Part shown: piece by piece, positions 22,614-32,395 of the stretch
Layout of the letters: every line of letters begins with the position of its first letter
Position numbering within the stretch: position 1 is the stretch's first letter
The notes under the pieces: generated by a model
What the model was told of the DNA's origin: nothing
The model's input: the letters and a program-made list of their open reading frames with translations, nothing else
Databases searched by the model: none
Assembly (NCBI RefSeq): GCF_037975245.1
Contig: NC_092562.1
Coordinates: 42,501-106,500, forward strand
From: Apostichopus japonicus
Lineage: Eukaryota; Echinodermata; Holothuroidea; Aspidochirotida; Stichopodidae
DNA: 64,000 bases
Direction of reading: 5' to 3'
Made by a program: the position numbers and the translations under genes

Positions 22614-22951
22614 TCTCAACCTCAGTAGGGTTCTTACATTAAGAGTGTAACCACGTGATCATGACGGATCACGGTTCTCCACCAAAGAATGTGTAAAAGT
22701 AATGAGGCCTGACGTTTTGATCCTATAGCAGACTGAATGACAAAGTCATTCAGCCTCTGAAGAAGATTCTGCTTAATTTAACACATTCTCTTACACAGGC
22801 GCTTTAGTGGATAAGTAGTTCGCTTACAGTTTTGGTTTAGTTTGATCTCCACAAAAGCAACAGATACCATACAATAAACAAGCTATCGGACAGACAATTA
22901 CTATTACGACATCACGAATGCAGACAATGCGTACAGTGAAGCTTCGAGGAC
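22613..22951. other. Unassigned, possibly retroelement-derived
   Basis: No gene. The phrases 'gaatgacaaagtcattc' (a short palindrome) and 'tctgaagaagattctg' have the flavour of retroelement 3' UTRs that sit beside TA arrays. No domain supports this. Confidence 0.25.
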
Positions 22952-22959
22952 ATTACAAC
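22952..22959. repeat. Target-site duplication, left
   Basis: 'attacaac' lies directly before the left end of the foldback element. It is identical to 23,848-23,855. One further base on the outer side (c) also matches. Confidence 0.8.
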
Positions 22960-23847
22960 GGTGACATCCCTATGTTCCGACGTCTCTATGTTCCGACATC
23001 CCTATGTTCCGACGTCTCTATGTTCCGACGTCCCTATGTTCCGACGTCTCTATGTTCCGACGTCTCTATGTTCCGACGTCTCTATGTTCCGACGTCTCTA
23101 TGTTCCGACGTCTCTATGTTCCGACGTCTCTATGTTCCGACGTCTCTATGTTCCGACAATTTTTTGGACTCTAATTTTTTGTTACCACATTTTTTCGGAC
23201 CCATTTTTTGTGACCCAATTTTTTTCGGACCCCATTCTTTTGTGACCCAATTTTTTTCGGACCCCATTTTTTTTGGACCAAAATTTTTTCGGACCCAATT
23301 TTGCTCACCCATAATTTTTTGGGCAAAATTTTTTACCAACATGTTTTCGGACCAATTTTTTTCTGACCAATGTTATTTGGGACCCCAATTTTTTTGGACC
23401 AAAATTTTTTCGACCCAAATTTTAGACCAACATGATTTCTGACCAATTTTTTCCTGACCCCTAATTAGGACCAAAGGATGGTCGGGACCTAAGAGTGAAC
23501 CACCGGGACCTGCGACCCCTAACACCAACTTTTTTTTTTCGTCAGTCCCCACCCCACGGCCCGAAAAATGGGGTCCAAAAAGAATGAGTCTCCAAACAAA
23601 CATGAGGTACAAACAAATTGGGTCCGAAAAAAAATGAGGTCCAAAAAAATTGGGTCCGCCAAAAAATTTGGGTAAACAAAAATTGGGGCCGAAAAAAATT
23701 GGGTCCGAAGAAAATGGGTCCGAAAAAATTTTGGTGAAAAAAATTAGAGTCCAAAAAAATTGTCGGAACATAGAGACGTCGGAACATAGAGACGTCGGAA
23801 CATAGAGACGTCGGAACATAGAGACGTCGGAACATAGAGATGTAACC
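22960..23847. mobile_element. Foldback transposon, TU-like, 888 bp
   Basis: The left arm is about twelve 16-bp units (gttccgacgtctctat) at 22,960-23,157. An inner domain of T-rich 'ttttttcggacccaa' blocks follows to about 23,460. The right half is the reverse complement: an inner domain at about 23,560-23,757 and about five inverted 16-bp units to 23,847. The two inner/outer junctions match closely (ttccgacaattttttggact on the left). A central segment of roughly 100 bp is unique. Ends are GGTGACATC on the left and GATGTAACC on the right, flanked by identical 8-bp 'attacaac'. Long inverted repeats made of short tandem units plus an 8-bp duplication match the sea-urchin TU foldback family in design. 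No transposase is encoded. ORFs here (MFRRLYVPTSLCSD repeats) are artefacts. Confidence 0.85.
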
Positions 23848-23855
23848 ATTACAAC
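23848..23855. repeat. Target-site duplication, right
   Basis: 'attacaac' lies directly after the right end of the foldback element and matches 22,952-22,959. Confidence 0.8.
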
Positions 23856-23989
23856 ATGGACCAAATAATAATTAAACGGAAGAGGAAAGCATTCCCAAAA
23901 ACAGTCTAGAGTTTTAACTTGTTTCATATTAGACCATGAATTTATCTTCAACAATAGTAAGTACACCGGTGATAACTGTCCCTTCATTC

Positions 23990-25790
23990 GCCCACGTTCC
24001 CCCCCCCCCCAACCAAGTACTGATTAACACCTTCTGGGACTCTAAGACAACATACTCTCCAGACCCCCCCCCCCCCCGCCCATCACTCCGCTTTAACTTT
24101 TAAAGGCACACTTGCCTCATCTGGATATTGGATAATGTGGCTTGCACAGCGACAATAGTATATATCGTTATATAGTTGTGTATATAACAACTACGAGGAA
24201 CCAACCTAACACATAGATGATTATTGACTAGTCTGTATTAGAATGGCTAGTAGAGAATCTATGATTCCTAGAAATAAGCATGCGATGAACCTTTACCTCA
24301 AACAGCTAATACATTTGGATTCAATTTGGAAGTTGTGGGATCTGTGGTTACTTTTATATAACAAAATGTGAGACTTGGTCAAGTCTAATAATAACATTAC
24401 ATAGAGCTCGACCGATACAATGAAGTTTTCGTTTTTTATTTTATTGAAGAATGATAAAATAACAGCAGATATCACTTTCACCAGGAATCTCTGAAAAGAA
24501 CAGTAAAGAAATAGTAAAAGCTTCCACTTCCTGGCTTCACAGTGACATCGTCATAATAAATTCTTACAATGCTGTGTGAAACCTCAATAAAGCAGACAAA
24601 AATCTTTATCTTTATATACTTTCTAATTTCCCTTTGTTTTGTTTGGAGTAGGTGGAGTCTGACGAGTTTGGAGATAGGACGGCGCTGTTTAGTTGGATTT
24701 TCTTCTTCTTTAAGACATCACTTTGAACTTCTAGAAGAAATGATATACACTGCATCTACTGCGATTGTGGCCAAGTCAATACTCAGAGAAGGCAATATAG
24801 TCCCGAGTTGTTGGCAATGAAGTATCTAATATGCATTTAATTTGCATAGACTGACCACCAGAGCTAGTATATATTAGGTTATGTAAAACGACAAAACCAC
24901 ACCGTACCGTTTGAAAATGACGAAGATATCATAAACATGCTTTATACCATTTATGCTATACTAACGAATATTTTCGATCTTCTTGTACTTATTATACAAA
25001 TTAAACAAAAATATTCGAAACATTAATCAAAAGGTTGACACTTTACGCACGCGGCGTCAAATCTCCCGTTTTAGAAGTCTGCAATGTATGCAACTAATTT
25101 TACAAAATCGATCGACTGTTGCGTTATGTGCACCGTGCGTGATGCGCATATATTGTGCATTTTTGCATGCTATGTGTAAAACAAAGCCATTCGAGTTTGA
25201 TTACGAAAGAAATCGATAGTGCATTAAGTGTCCTGGGCAGAACTGTTATGCTGAAGATGAACCGTCCAAACTCCTAAGCCACGGTTAATCTTTAGGCCAC
25301 CCACACCCAAACCCCCTCCCATTGTTACTCGTCCTCTCCTCCATTATGTGAAATTTCAGGTACGGAAAACGAAAATACATATAGGTGATTTCCCGGTTCT
25401 TTAGGTCTGACTTCGAAAACAATGAGGAACCTTTTAAAACAGTGGCCATTTGCAAATTGTATAGGGTGCACTCTTCCAAAAAGGAAAAGAAGAAAACATC
25501 TTAGTAGCTAAACTAAAGCTAATCCGGTCTTCAAAATATGCTAAATCTACGGTATGCTACTTTAAAGCTAATATTTTTTTTCATGACGTCGGCTCCTCAG
25601 AGCCGGGTAAATTATTAGTAAATCCACTGGTTTAGTAAATTAGAAAGAACTCGACATGTTCAAAAACATGTTCTTTAAGCAGCAGTGGATGATATTATAT
25701 ACATATTATTTGCTCATCAAGTTTGTAATACACTGTGAACAATTGTTTTTGAGGTCATCAAAATGTTATGTTTATGTACAGAGGTTTGCC
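23990..25790. other. No supported gene; poly-C tracts
   Basis: C-runs occur at about 24,000-24,011 and 24,065-24,078. The rest is AT-rich DNA. An ORF at 24,569-24,820 (+) has a hydrophobic start but no recognised domain or splice context. Confidence 0.5.
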
Positions 25791-25794
25791 AGAC

Positions 25795-26035
25795 ATCTGT
25801 TGAACTAACCTAATGGCCTGTGTGTAAGAGCGAAGTGGTCTAACTAATTTCATTGAAGAGCCTCATATGTTTCAAAGGTTCATTTTTCCAAAACAAGAAA
25901 ATGTAAATAAATGAATAAATAATAGTGACTTGGAAGTAGAATTAGGACTGAGAGTGATGTTTTGTGGTTTAATGTTCTATAACAGATCACAATTAATTAT
26001 GTGCCTACATACAATTCACGTTTTACAGTACTGGG
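25795..26035 (+). repeat. Interspersed repeat, copy A
   Basis: This segment is recognisably similar, in the same orientation, to 55,205-55,415. Shared blocks are 'cctaatggc-tgtgtgt', 'aagtggtct/agtagtcc', 'gagcct-a-atgttt', 'ggttcatttttccaaaa' and 'atgttctata'. It has no coding content. The class is unknown; it could be a MITE or SINE body. Confidence 0.55.
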
Positions 26036-26401
26036 AGGTTTAACAGTGAGATCGAATACCCCTTCACAACTTTATATTTATTTGACATAAAAGTCTGCCG
26101 GCAGATTATTTTCTGTCGGTGTATTTAAACTAGTAATTGATGTGCTGCATCCCATTGTACAAATCAACATTTTCAACATTTTGGAGATGTTATGATACAT
26201 CTGAATATTAATTGACTGAATCCATTGTTACAAGAGATAACTTATATTTGATGAGCACATGAAACCTACTTTCCAAAGTATTGCTTCCGATGCGAATATT
26301 TCATGGAAAGCGTTATCCTATGAGCCGAAACAGATATCATATTACTTCAGAATACATTATAGTTCAATGGTTCGAGTATATACCGCAGTGTCAAAATTGT
26401 G

Positions 26402-26815
26402 CTACACGTCGCTACGTCCTTCCGTAGATTGGTCCGGAAATGCTTCGATCACGTCTGCTGGGGCTTGGCTTGTCGATAGTCCATTTCTGTGTACTTCTGC
26501 TTTCACAACATTATTCGGTATTTGCAGAGAATTGAACATTTCCGCACTGGAATGGTCGCTCTTGATTAATGAACTGTTATGATCAAACGGATTATGACTC
26601 GCTACCCCATCGGATCCCTGCTCGTGAATTGATTTTATCATTAATAAAACAATAGCGATGACGTAGAAGGATATAACTGCCAATATGTAAATTAGGGGAT
26701 CTCCTGCACCAAAGTCCTTCTTGTACGTTTCGTCTGTTGTAACTAACATTTCAGACGTAGTGTTCAAATTACTTAAAGTCTTCTTAAGAGTGAAGCCTGC
26801 AATGTTGGTCGACAT
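26402..26815 (-). CDS. KCNE-like potassium-channel accessory subunit
   Basis: An intact single-exon ORF of 137 codons. The N-terminal ectodomain (residues about 1-41) has an N-glycosylation sequon in NTTSE. One membrane helix follows, GDPLIYILAVISFYVIAIVLL, then a charged boundary MIKSIHEQ and a Ser/Asn-rich cytosolic tail containing NPFDHN. The KCNE (MinK) signature is this single helix with Y-[IV]-L-x(3)-[SG]-F-[YF] and a cytosolic [RK]-S-x(3)-E-x(4)-x-P-[FY] segment, and KCNE4 is the nearest by eye. Members are about 100-220 residues, often with an uninterrupted coding exon, and modulate KCNQ-type voltage-gated channels at the cell surface. Here the usual SNDP motif is changed (about ASHNPF). 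An acceptor-like CTGATTTCAG at about 26,983 suggests a spliced 5' UTR. The plus-strand ORF over it is a shadow. It could also be an unrelated single-pass protein. Confidence 0.55.
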   Translation of the reverse strand: MSTNIAGFTLKKTLSNLNTTSEMLVTTDETYKKDFGAGDPLIYILAVISFYVIAIVLLMIKSIHEQGSDGVASHNPFDHNSSLIKSDHSSAEMFNSLQIPNNVVKAEVHRNGLSTSQAPADVIEAFPDQSTEGRSDV

Positions 26816-28960
26816 AGTTCAAAGCGCGTACACCACACTCATCCACGGTAGGCTTGAAGAGCCTAACCTATGATAACATTATTGACGTTCGGTTGTGTTT
26901 ATTCTGTAGTGCATAATGTACGCATAGATCGGATATCAAATATCCAGACCGGATGGGAAGCTTCGATTATCTCAAACCTGAAATCAGTAGAAAAGGAAGG
27001 AAAGCTGGAATTATATTAGATTAATAGTAATATACGTGGAAAAAGAACACGTGACGTTAGCAGAAATATATGAATGTATTGCATCATAGAATGGCATAAT
27101 TCTGTGCAATGAAAGTGATAACTGTTTGTAATATCTCTTTCCCGCCCAAAATCATCACTTGGATAAGTTATGACTGGTAACATATATGTTACTTAGTAAA
27201 AGGCGAAAAAAGATAAATAAACACTGTATACTAAACGCGAGAGAGTTGGATACTATATCACTTCTGATTTTCACAATTTTGACGGTCAATTTACCTGCGA
27301 CCTCTCAGGCTGTTTCGTTCATATTTTATTGATTTTACTACGGTTGCATGGGCGCATTTATTTGTAAAATGTCAAATTAGTTTGAATCACCATAACGTGG
27401 ACGTCTATAGTGCGACCGAATAGTAAAATATTACACATTGTGGATGGAGATGTATTAAGTGCTTTTTGGTAAAGCTTATAGTGTGTTATCAAAGGAAGCG
27501 ATAACAGAAATTAAGTAAAACAGGGCAGACATTTTAAGGCCACAAATAATGATGTCATCAATTTATAATATAGCAAAGAATACCTGATGTGATATTCCAT
27601 AGTTCATGGTATGAATATTATTCTTTATAGTAATATACCATTAAATGGTAGCCTATATAACATTTAGGCGCAAAAGTAATTGATATGTAATAAACATTTG
27701 AAAACCACTACAATCGGTCTATGTTGTATTTCTAGAACACTCTAAATTTGGTGATATGACCATTTAAATATCTAAAAGTCAAGTACTATTTATATAGCAT
27801 TAACAATAGTTTTCTTGGACTATTCCACTTCACGACTAATTTCATGCACTTATAAAGTTACCTTCTTAAAATGAGGCAACTAGTCAAAGTAATGGTTATA
27901 TAGTTTCATCAATCACTTAATACTATACTGTACAATAAAAACTATAAATTAGTTGATATTAATTTCCATATTTTTAGTCGCTTACTAAACAACTAACGAA
28001 ACTTTGTTGCAGTCGAACGAAACTTTACCAACTTGTTTTCAATTTTTTTTAAATAATAGCATGCATATAGCTTTAAATTATAACATATCAATCATTACGT
28101 TGTACTGGATCATTAATGTAAAGTCAATGGACGAATGATAAATACATCCCTGAATCTGAGTCATCTCCCCACCCCCACCTCTCCGCCCGAACCACCCCCA
28201 CTCCACCCCACGTAAATATACCATCAACATAAATGTTGCAATGTGCTGGACTTTCTCTGGCGTCTGAGAATTCTCAGGCAATAATCAAAGATAGAAATGA
28301 CCATCAGATGAATATCAATTAAGCAGAATTGCAAAAATGAAAGAAACTAAAGTACAACATTAGAAATATCACCTAAAATTTTACATTCATTAGGTTTCAA
28401 CACGTCTGTGGCATTTGCATGTGATAAGCCTGTCGTGGATTTCTTCCGTGTATTTTTCAGATCTAGTTTCCTTGTTTGGTCTTTCCTTTGTTATTCTTCT
28501 ATTTTGTTTTTGGTTATTCACAACTATATTGTTAAAAGATCAATCGACCTTTGTTAAAAAAGCTCGGTATTGATTTTACAGCATAAACAGGAAGGACAAA
28601 ACGAGAGGGGAAGTTGGCCTATGGGTATAGTATCATCCTGTGCAAATTTTACATTTTACAATCTGTTTAAACTTTACAGTATAGTTCACTCGTATCTTTG
28701 ATTAATCTGCGGTCTCAGCTCGAGAGCTAGACGGAGTTGTTCGTAAACTGAATACATGAATATTTATCTATCCCCTTGAACTTAACAAAATTCCATCGAT
28801 TCGGCTGACTTTTTATCTAGTTTGTGTAGTTTTATGCGGGGTTTCAGTAGAGTGAAGATGGCAGTTAATATTCATGTATTCCATGTTAACGATTGTAATT
28901 CATACATTATGATTCAAACCGTGTTTCGGAAAACAACTGACGCATGCAAATATAAATAAG
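26816..28960. other. No supported gene
   Basis: Plausible 5' flank of the KCNE-like ORF from 26,816 to about 27,300, with no clear core promoter motif. The remainder is AT-rich DNA with a short C-rich patch at about 28,165-28,210. ORFs are short and unremarkable. Confidence 0.5.
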
Positions 28961-29045
28961 TTCTTACATGGCAGACGAAACAAGGCCTAAACTGAGGCAA
29001 CACGAAGTATGGACAAATATAACAAAATATACATACATATTTATG

Positions 29046-29046
<1 letters not shown>

Positions 29047-29117
<71 letters not shown>
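29047..29117. repeat. (TA)n microsatellite
   Basis: About 35 TA units, immediately followed by the hammerhead-like sequence. ORFs of poly-Tyr/Ile are artefacts. Confidence 0.95.
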
Positions 29118-29120
<3 letters not shown>

Positions 29121-29149
29121 GTACTAGATGAGACTAGTGGAACACTAGT

Positions 29150-29193
29150 AGTTGTTACTCGGAGTTTCACGCGTTATAGCGATCTTCAGGCAA
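29150..29193 (-). ncRNA. Degenerate hammerhead ribozyme, Penelope-type
   Basis: On the minus strand the core CTGAAGA (consensus CUGANGA), a 3-bp stem II (CGC/GCG) with a U-U opposition at its base, GAAA, a minimal stem III CTC-C-GAG, then UA and ACAACT are in hammerhead order. The 5' strand of stem I is cut into by a TA array, leaving only about 3 bp (UUG with CAA), so self-cleavage is doubtful. About 60 bp around it matches 37,421-37,485 closely, including 'gactagtggaacactagtag'. Confidence 0.5.
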
Positions 29194-29197
29194 TATA

Positions 29198-29214
29198 TAT
29201 ATATATATATATTT
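29198..29214. repeat. Short (TA)n microsatellite
   Basis: A TA run between the hammerhead-like segment and the TGATATCA array. Confidence 0.9.
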
Positions 29215-29435
29215 GATATTTGTTGATATCAACAATTATTTATTGATATCAGCAATTATTTGATGATATCAACAAATGAATTGCTGATATCAGCAAATGA
29301 ATTGCTGATATCAACAATTATTTGGTGATATCAGCAAATCATTTGATGATATCAGCAATTAATTGTTGATATCATTAATTATTTGCTGATATCACCAAAT
29401 ATTTGATGATATCATCAAATATCGAATAAAAAGTA
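29211..29435. repeat. Palindromic TGATATCA minisatellite
   Basis: About ten units of roughly 20 bp, each a palindrome built on TGATATCA (for example 'ttgctgatatcagcaa'), separated by 'attattt' or 'atgaatt' spacers. The two outer ends ('tttgatatttgttgatatc' on the left; 'gatgatatcatcaaatatcg' on the right) are inverted copies, so the block is symmetric as a whole. Confidence 0.9.
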
Positions 29436-30184
29436 AAACAACTTGCCATACTGTCGCACCGTTATCCGCACACAGCTTGTGGTTTCAATCTCAAGTTTCG
29501 CTGGTCGCGACACACAGACAAAGTTGCAGGTCATACCGATGTGAAAAATCTCTGTTACTTTTCATAGAACTGAACTTCTAATATTCGATGATATGAATCC
29601 TGAGATGTGTAAGCCCGAACCAAATAGAGCCACGACAATAAAATGTGGGGGGGGGGGACATTTGATAGTGTGTCCCCCACCCATCGAAATGTGGGGGACG
29701 TGTCCCCCCGCTCCCCCCCGCTCCCCCCCCCCCCCCCCAGGATTGACGCCCATGATTGTAAGCTGCTCTAAAGTTTTATCAACATCCTTTATTTTGAAAT
29801 CCCATGTCTTGATATGGTCATCAAATAAGTTTAGTGAAATAGAAAAAAAACCAGTCTGGTAAGTTACTTTGAAATATCATGACATATCTTTTGTGAGTTT
29901 GACACCGGCATTGACATTTTCGACAAATCTGCAAATTGCGCTCGGAAAATAAGGAAAGATTGACTGGGCTTTCAGCCAAAGTATGTTAGGTCAAACTGAC
30001 ATCAAAGATTGCGTCTGAAACATTATTAGGGTGATAGACTGATTCTCAGCGATATTGTCTCATTTCTTGAAAATCTGTTTTTTTAGCGGTTTTAAGAGCA
30101 GCAGGGTACGCCTCAGAAGTGAAAACCAGGCCTATGCGCTATGTCACGTCCGGTTTACTATAGCCTACTGACATGCGTTTTCAG
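29436..30184. other. No gene; poly-G/poly-C pair
   Basis: A G-run at about 29,646-29,658 and C-runs around 29,704-29,738 flank the inverted words 'gtgtcccccac' and 'gtgggggac'. This could form a hairpin or be a decayed short element. Nothing else is recognised. Confidence 0.5.
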
Positions 30185-30187
30185 TAC

Positions 30188-30188
30188 A

Positions 30189-30224
<36 letters not shown>
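30188..30224. repeat. (TA)n microsatellite
   Basis: About 18 TA units. Confidence 0.95.
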
Positions 30225-30226
<2 letters not shown>

Positions 30227-31930
30227 AACTCTACCTAACGGACTCAACACTCGTCTGATCAGTGGTTGTATACGTTTATGTTTAGTTTGGCATTTTGCCA
30301 ATCATACCCGACGATCCCTTTCGAAACCTCCACTAAACCCTTCATTGTGTCAGAAATATCGACCTACCAGCACACTCTATAGTCAATATCATGTCAGAGG
30401 AATATTTCCGTTTGAGCAGGTTTCTGAGTAGTCTTACTTTATTATCCAGATTTAACGTTCAATCAATATATCACAAGTCAGGTGTACATGATATTGAGTT
30501 TAATAAGAATGTCATTCCATAGTATAAGCTCTCAATGAGAATGATATGTTAAACTCGCCCTGTAGTTTCTTGTATCGAGCAATTCAGAAAGTTTGCTCCA
30601 ATTCTTATACATAACTCTTATTAGATAATAGCAGATGGGAATGGGTAGAGAAGGGGAAGAGGAAGGTATGGGAAGGGTAAAGGTAAGGGTAGGGGTAGGG
30701 GAGGTTAAGGAAAATGGGAACGGGATGCTACTGAAGTTAGGTTAGGGTGGATAGAAAATATCAATGGCTTTGAACAATAAACCATTAACAAAAGATAGTA
30801 ATACATATGAACAATAAACCATTAACAAAAGATAGTAATACATATTGAATTATTATATAGGTACACTGGTGAAATCATTTTTTTAACTCTATTAATATAA
30901 TTGCAAGCTTTCGCTCTGCCCAACAAAAAAATCTTTTATCGTGTCTATCAGGGAATGGGATGACGTAAACGTTAATAGGAAAATATCAATCATAGCTACA
31001 ATTCCGTTCTTAAACATCCTCATTTTACTACAACACTTGCTGTATGAAGTAGTCCCTTGCAGATTGTAATACGATCCAGCCGTTCTTACTAACAGATTAA
31101 TCCGCTATCTCAAGTGGGAAAGAAATACATGACAGTTCTACAGATATTGATTACAAAAAAAAAATTAAAAGTTTGATTTAATATTTCTTGACTCTGTATT
31201 TTTGAGTCTGTATTTTGTAAGTGAGTTTGTTAGAATCTTGTACTGTTATAATGTGAAACGTTAAAGCAATATTATAAAGTAAGACCTACATCAACATTAT
31301 CTGATAATTAATCAAATTCACTAAGGTTGGAAAACCTCGCAACCGTTTAGAATCACGCAGATGTTTACAATGCGGCAATGACGGGGTCAATCTATACTGA
31401 AGACAGAACGAACACTGCAATTGCAAATAATTCTTAAATGAGCTATTGCCCATATTACATTATGTATTGTAGAACGAACAACACATGTAATAAAAGACTG
31501 TGGTGTCGATATTAAAATGATATTTACATTCAATAAACGTCATTAGCCTGACCGCTTCAAGTATAGCAGGCTTATGATTCTACTAGAAAGCCATTTTGAA
31601 AGTGATATCGTGAATATACAGAGAGCGTTGAATATCAGTAAGTGCTTCTATAATGTTCCGAGCTCATCGTAGTTATGTGGTATTATTCGTTTGGTGATTG
31701 TCAAAAAAGCCACCTGGGAGTCGTTAATGTCGTCTATATGCCATACATGTGTGAAGCTAAAATGCTGTGTAATTTACCATATGGCATTTCTATTATACAT
31801 AAGTATAGAATGCTGCGGTGCTATATATCTTGTGTACTATTAACCTTTGCTGTCACTATAATTAGGCTTGTACAAAATGTTCTAGGATTTTTGCCATTGT
31901 TGGATTTCTTGCCGAATGTTTAATTCCTCG
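30225..31930. other. No gene; purine tract and 37-bp duplication
   Basis: A purine-rich 'ggaagggtaaaggtaagggt' tract lies at about 30,638-30,722. The 37-bp phrase starting 'gaacaataaaccattaacaa' occurs twice in tandem at about 30,773-30,846. No ORF has a recognised domain. Confidence 0.6.
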
Positions 31931-31934
31931 AGAA

Positions 31935-32395
31935 CGAATCAATGCAAGAAAGAGATGATCAAACGCATGAACGAACCATCGACCCACAGAACGAACGAAG
32001 GAGCGGATGAAGAAAACCAACGAACGACCGATCCAACGATTCAATGAACTAACGAAGCTACGAACTAACGAACGAAGGAACAAATGAACGAACGCACGAA
32101 CGAACGAACGAACGAGCGAGCAAAATGAACGAACGAACGAAAGAAGGAAGGGATGAAGTGACCCAACCGATCCGACGATATAATGAACTAACGATCCTAC
32201 AAACTAACGATCCTACGAACAAACAAACGAATGAACGAACGAATGAACGAACGAACGAACGAACAAACGAGCGAACGAATGAACAGACGAACGATCGAAA
32301 GATGGAAGGAAGGTATGAAGAAACTAACGAATGACCGATCCAACGATACTACGAACGAACGAACGAACGAACAAACGAACTAACAGATACATTTA
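31935..32395. repeat. Degenerate (GAAC)n tetranucleotide array
   Basis: Some 460 bp of 'gaacgaac' with interspersed 'gatc', 'caaac' and 'gaagg' variants. Longer higher-order phrases ('gaaactaacgaatgaccgat' against 'ccaacgaacgaccgat') recur within it. The ORFs with ERTNERTNERT and RSFVRSF are artefacts of the repeat. Confidence 0.9.

Noticed and set aside
22918-23442. 174-codon ORF with MFRRLYVPTSLCSD repeats, and its minus-strand counterpart at 23,373-23,987
   Set aside because: Both are readings of the foldback arms. The two encode similar peptides only because the arms are inverted copies.
24569-24820. 83-codon ORF with a hydrophobic N-terminus, candidate secreted peptide
   Set aside because: No mature-peptide pattern, splice support or homologue recognised; the length is expected by chance in AT-rich DNA.
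26259-26582. 107-codon plus-strand ORF
   Set aside because: It lies opposite the KCNE-like ORF, which has recognisable domain structure; treated as a shadow.
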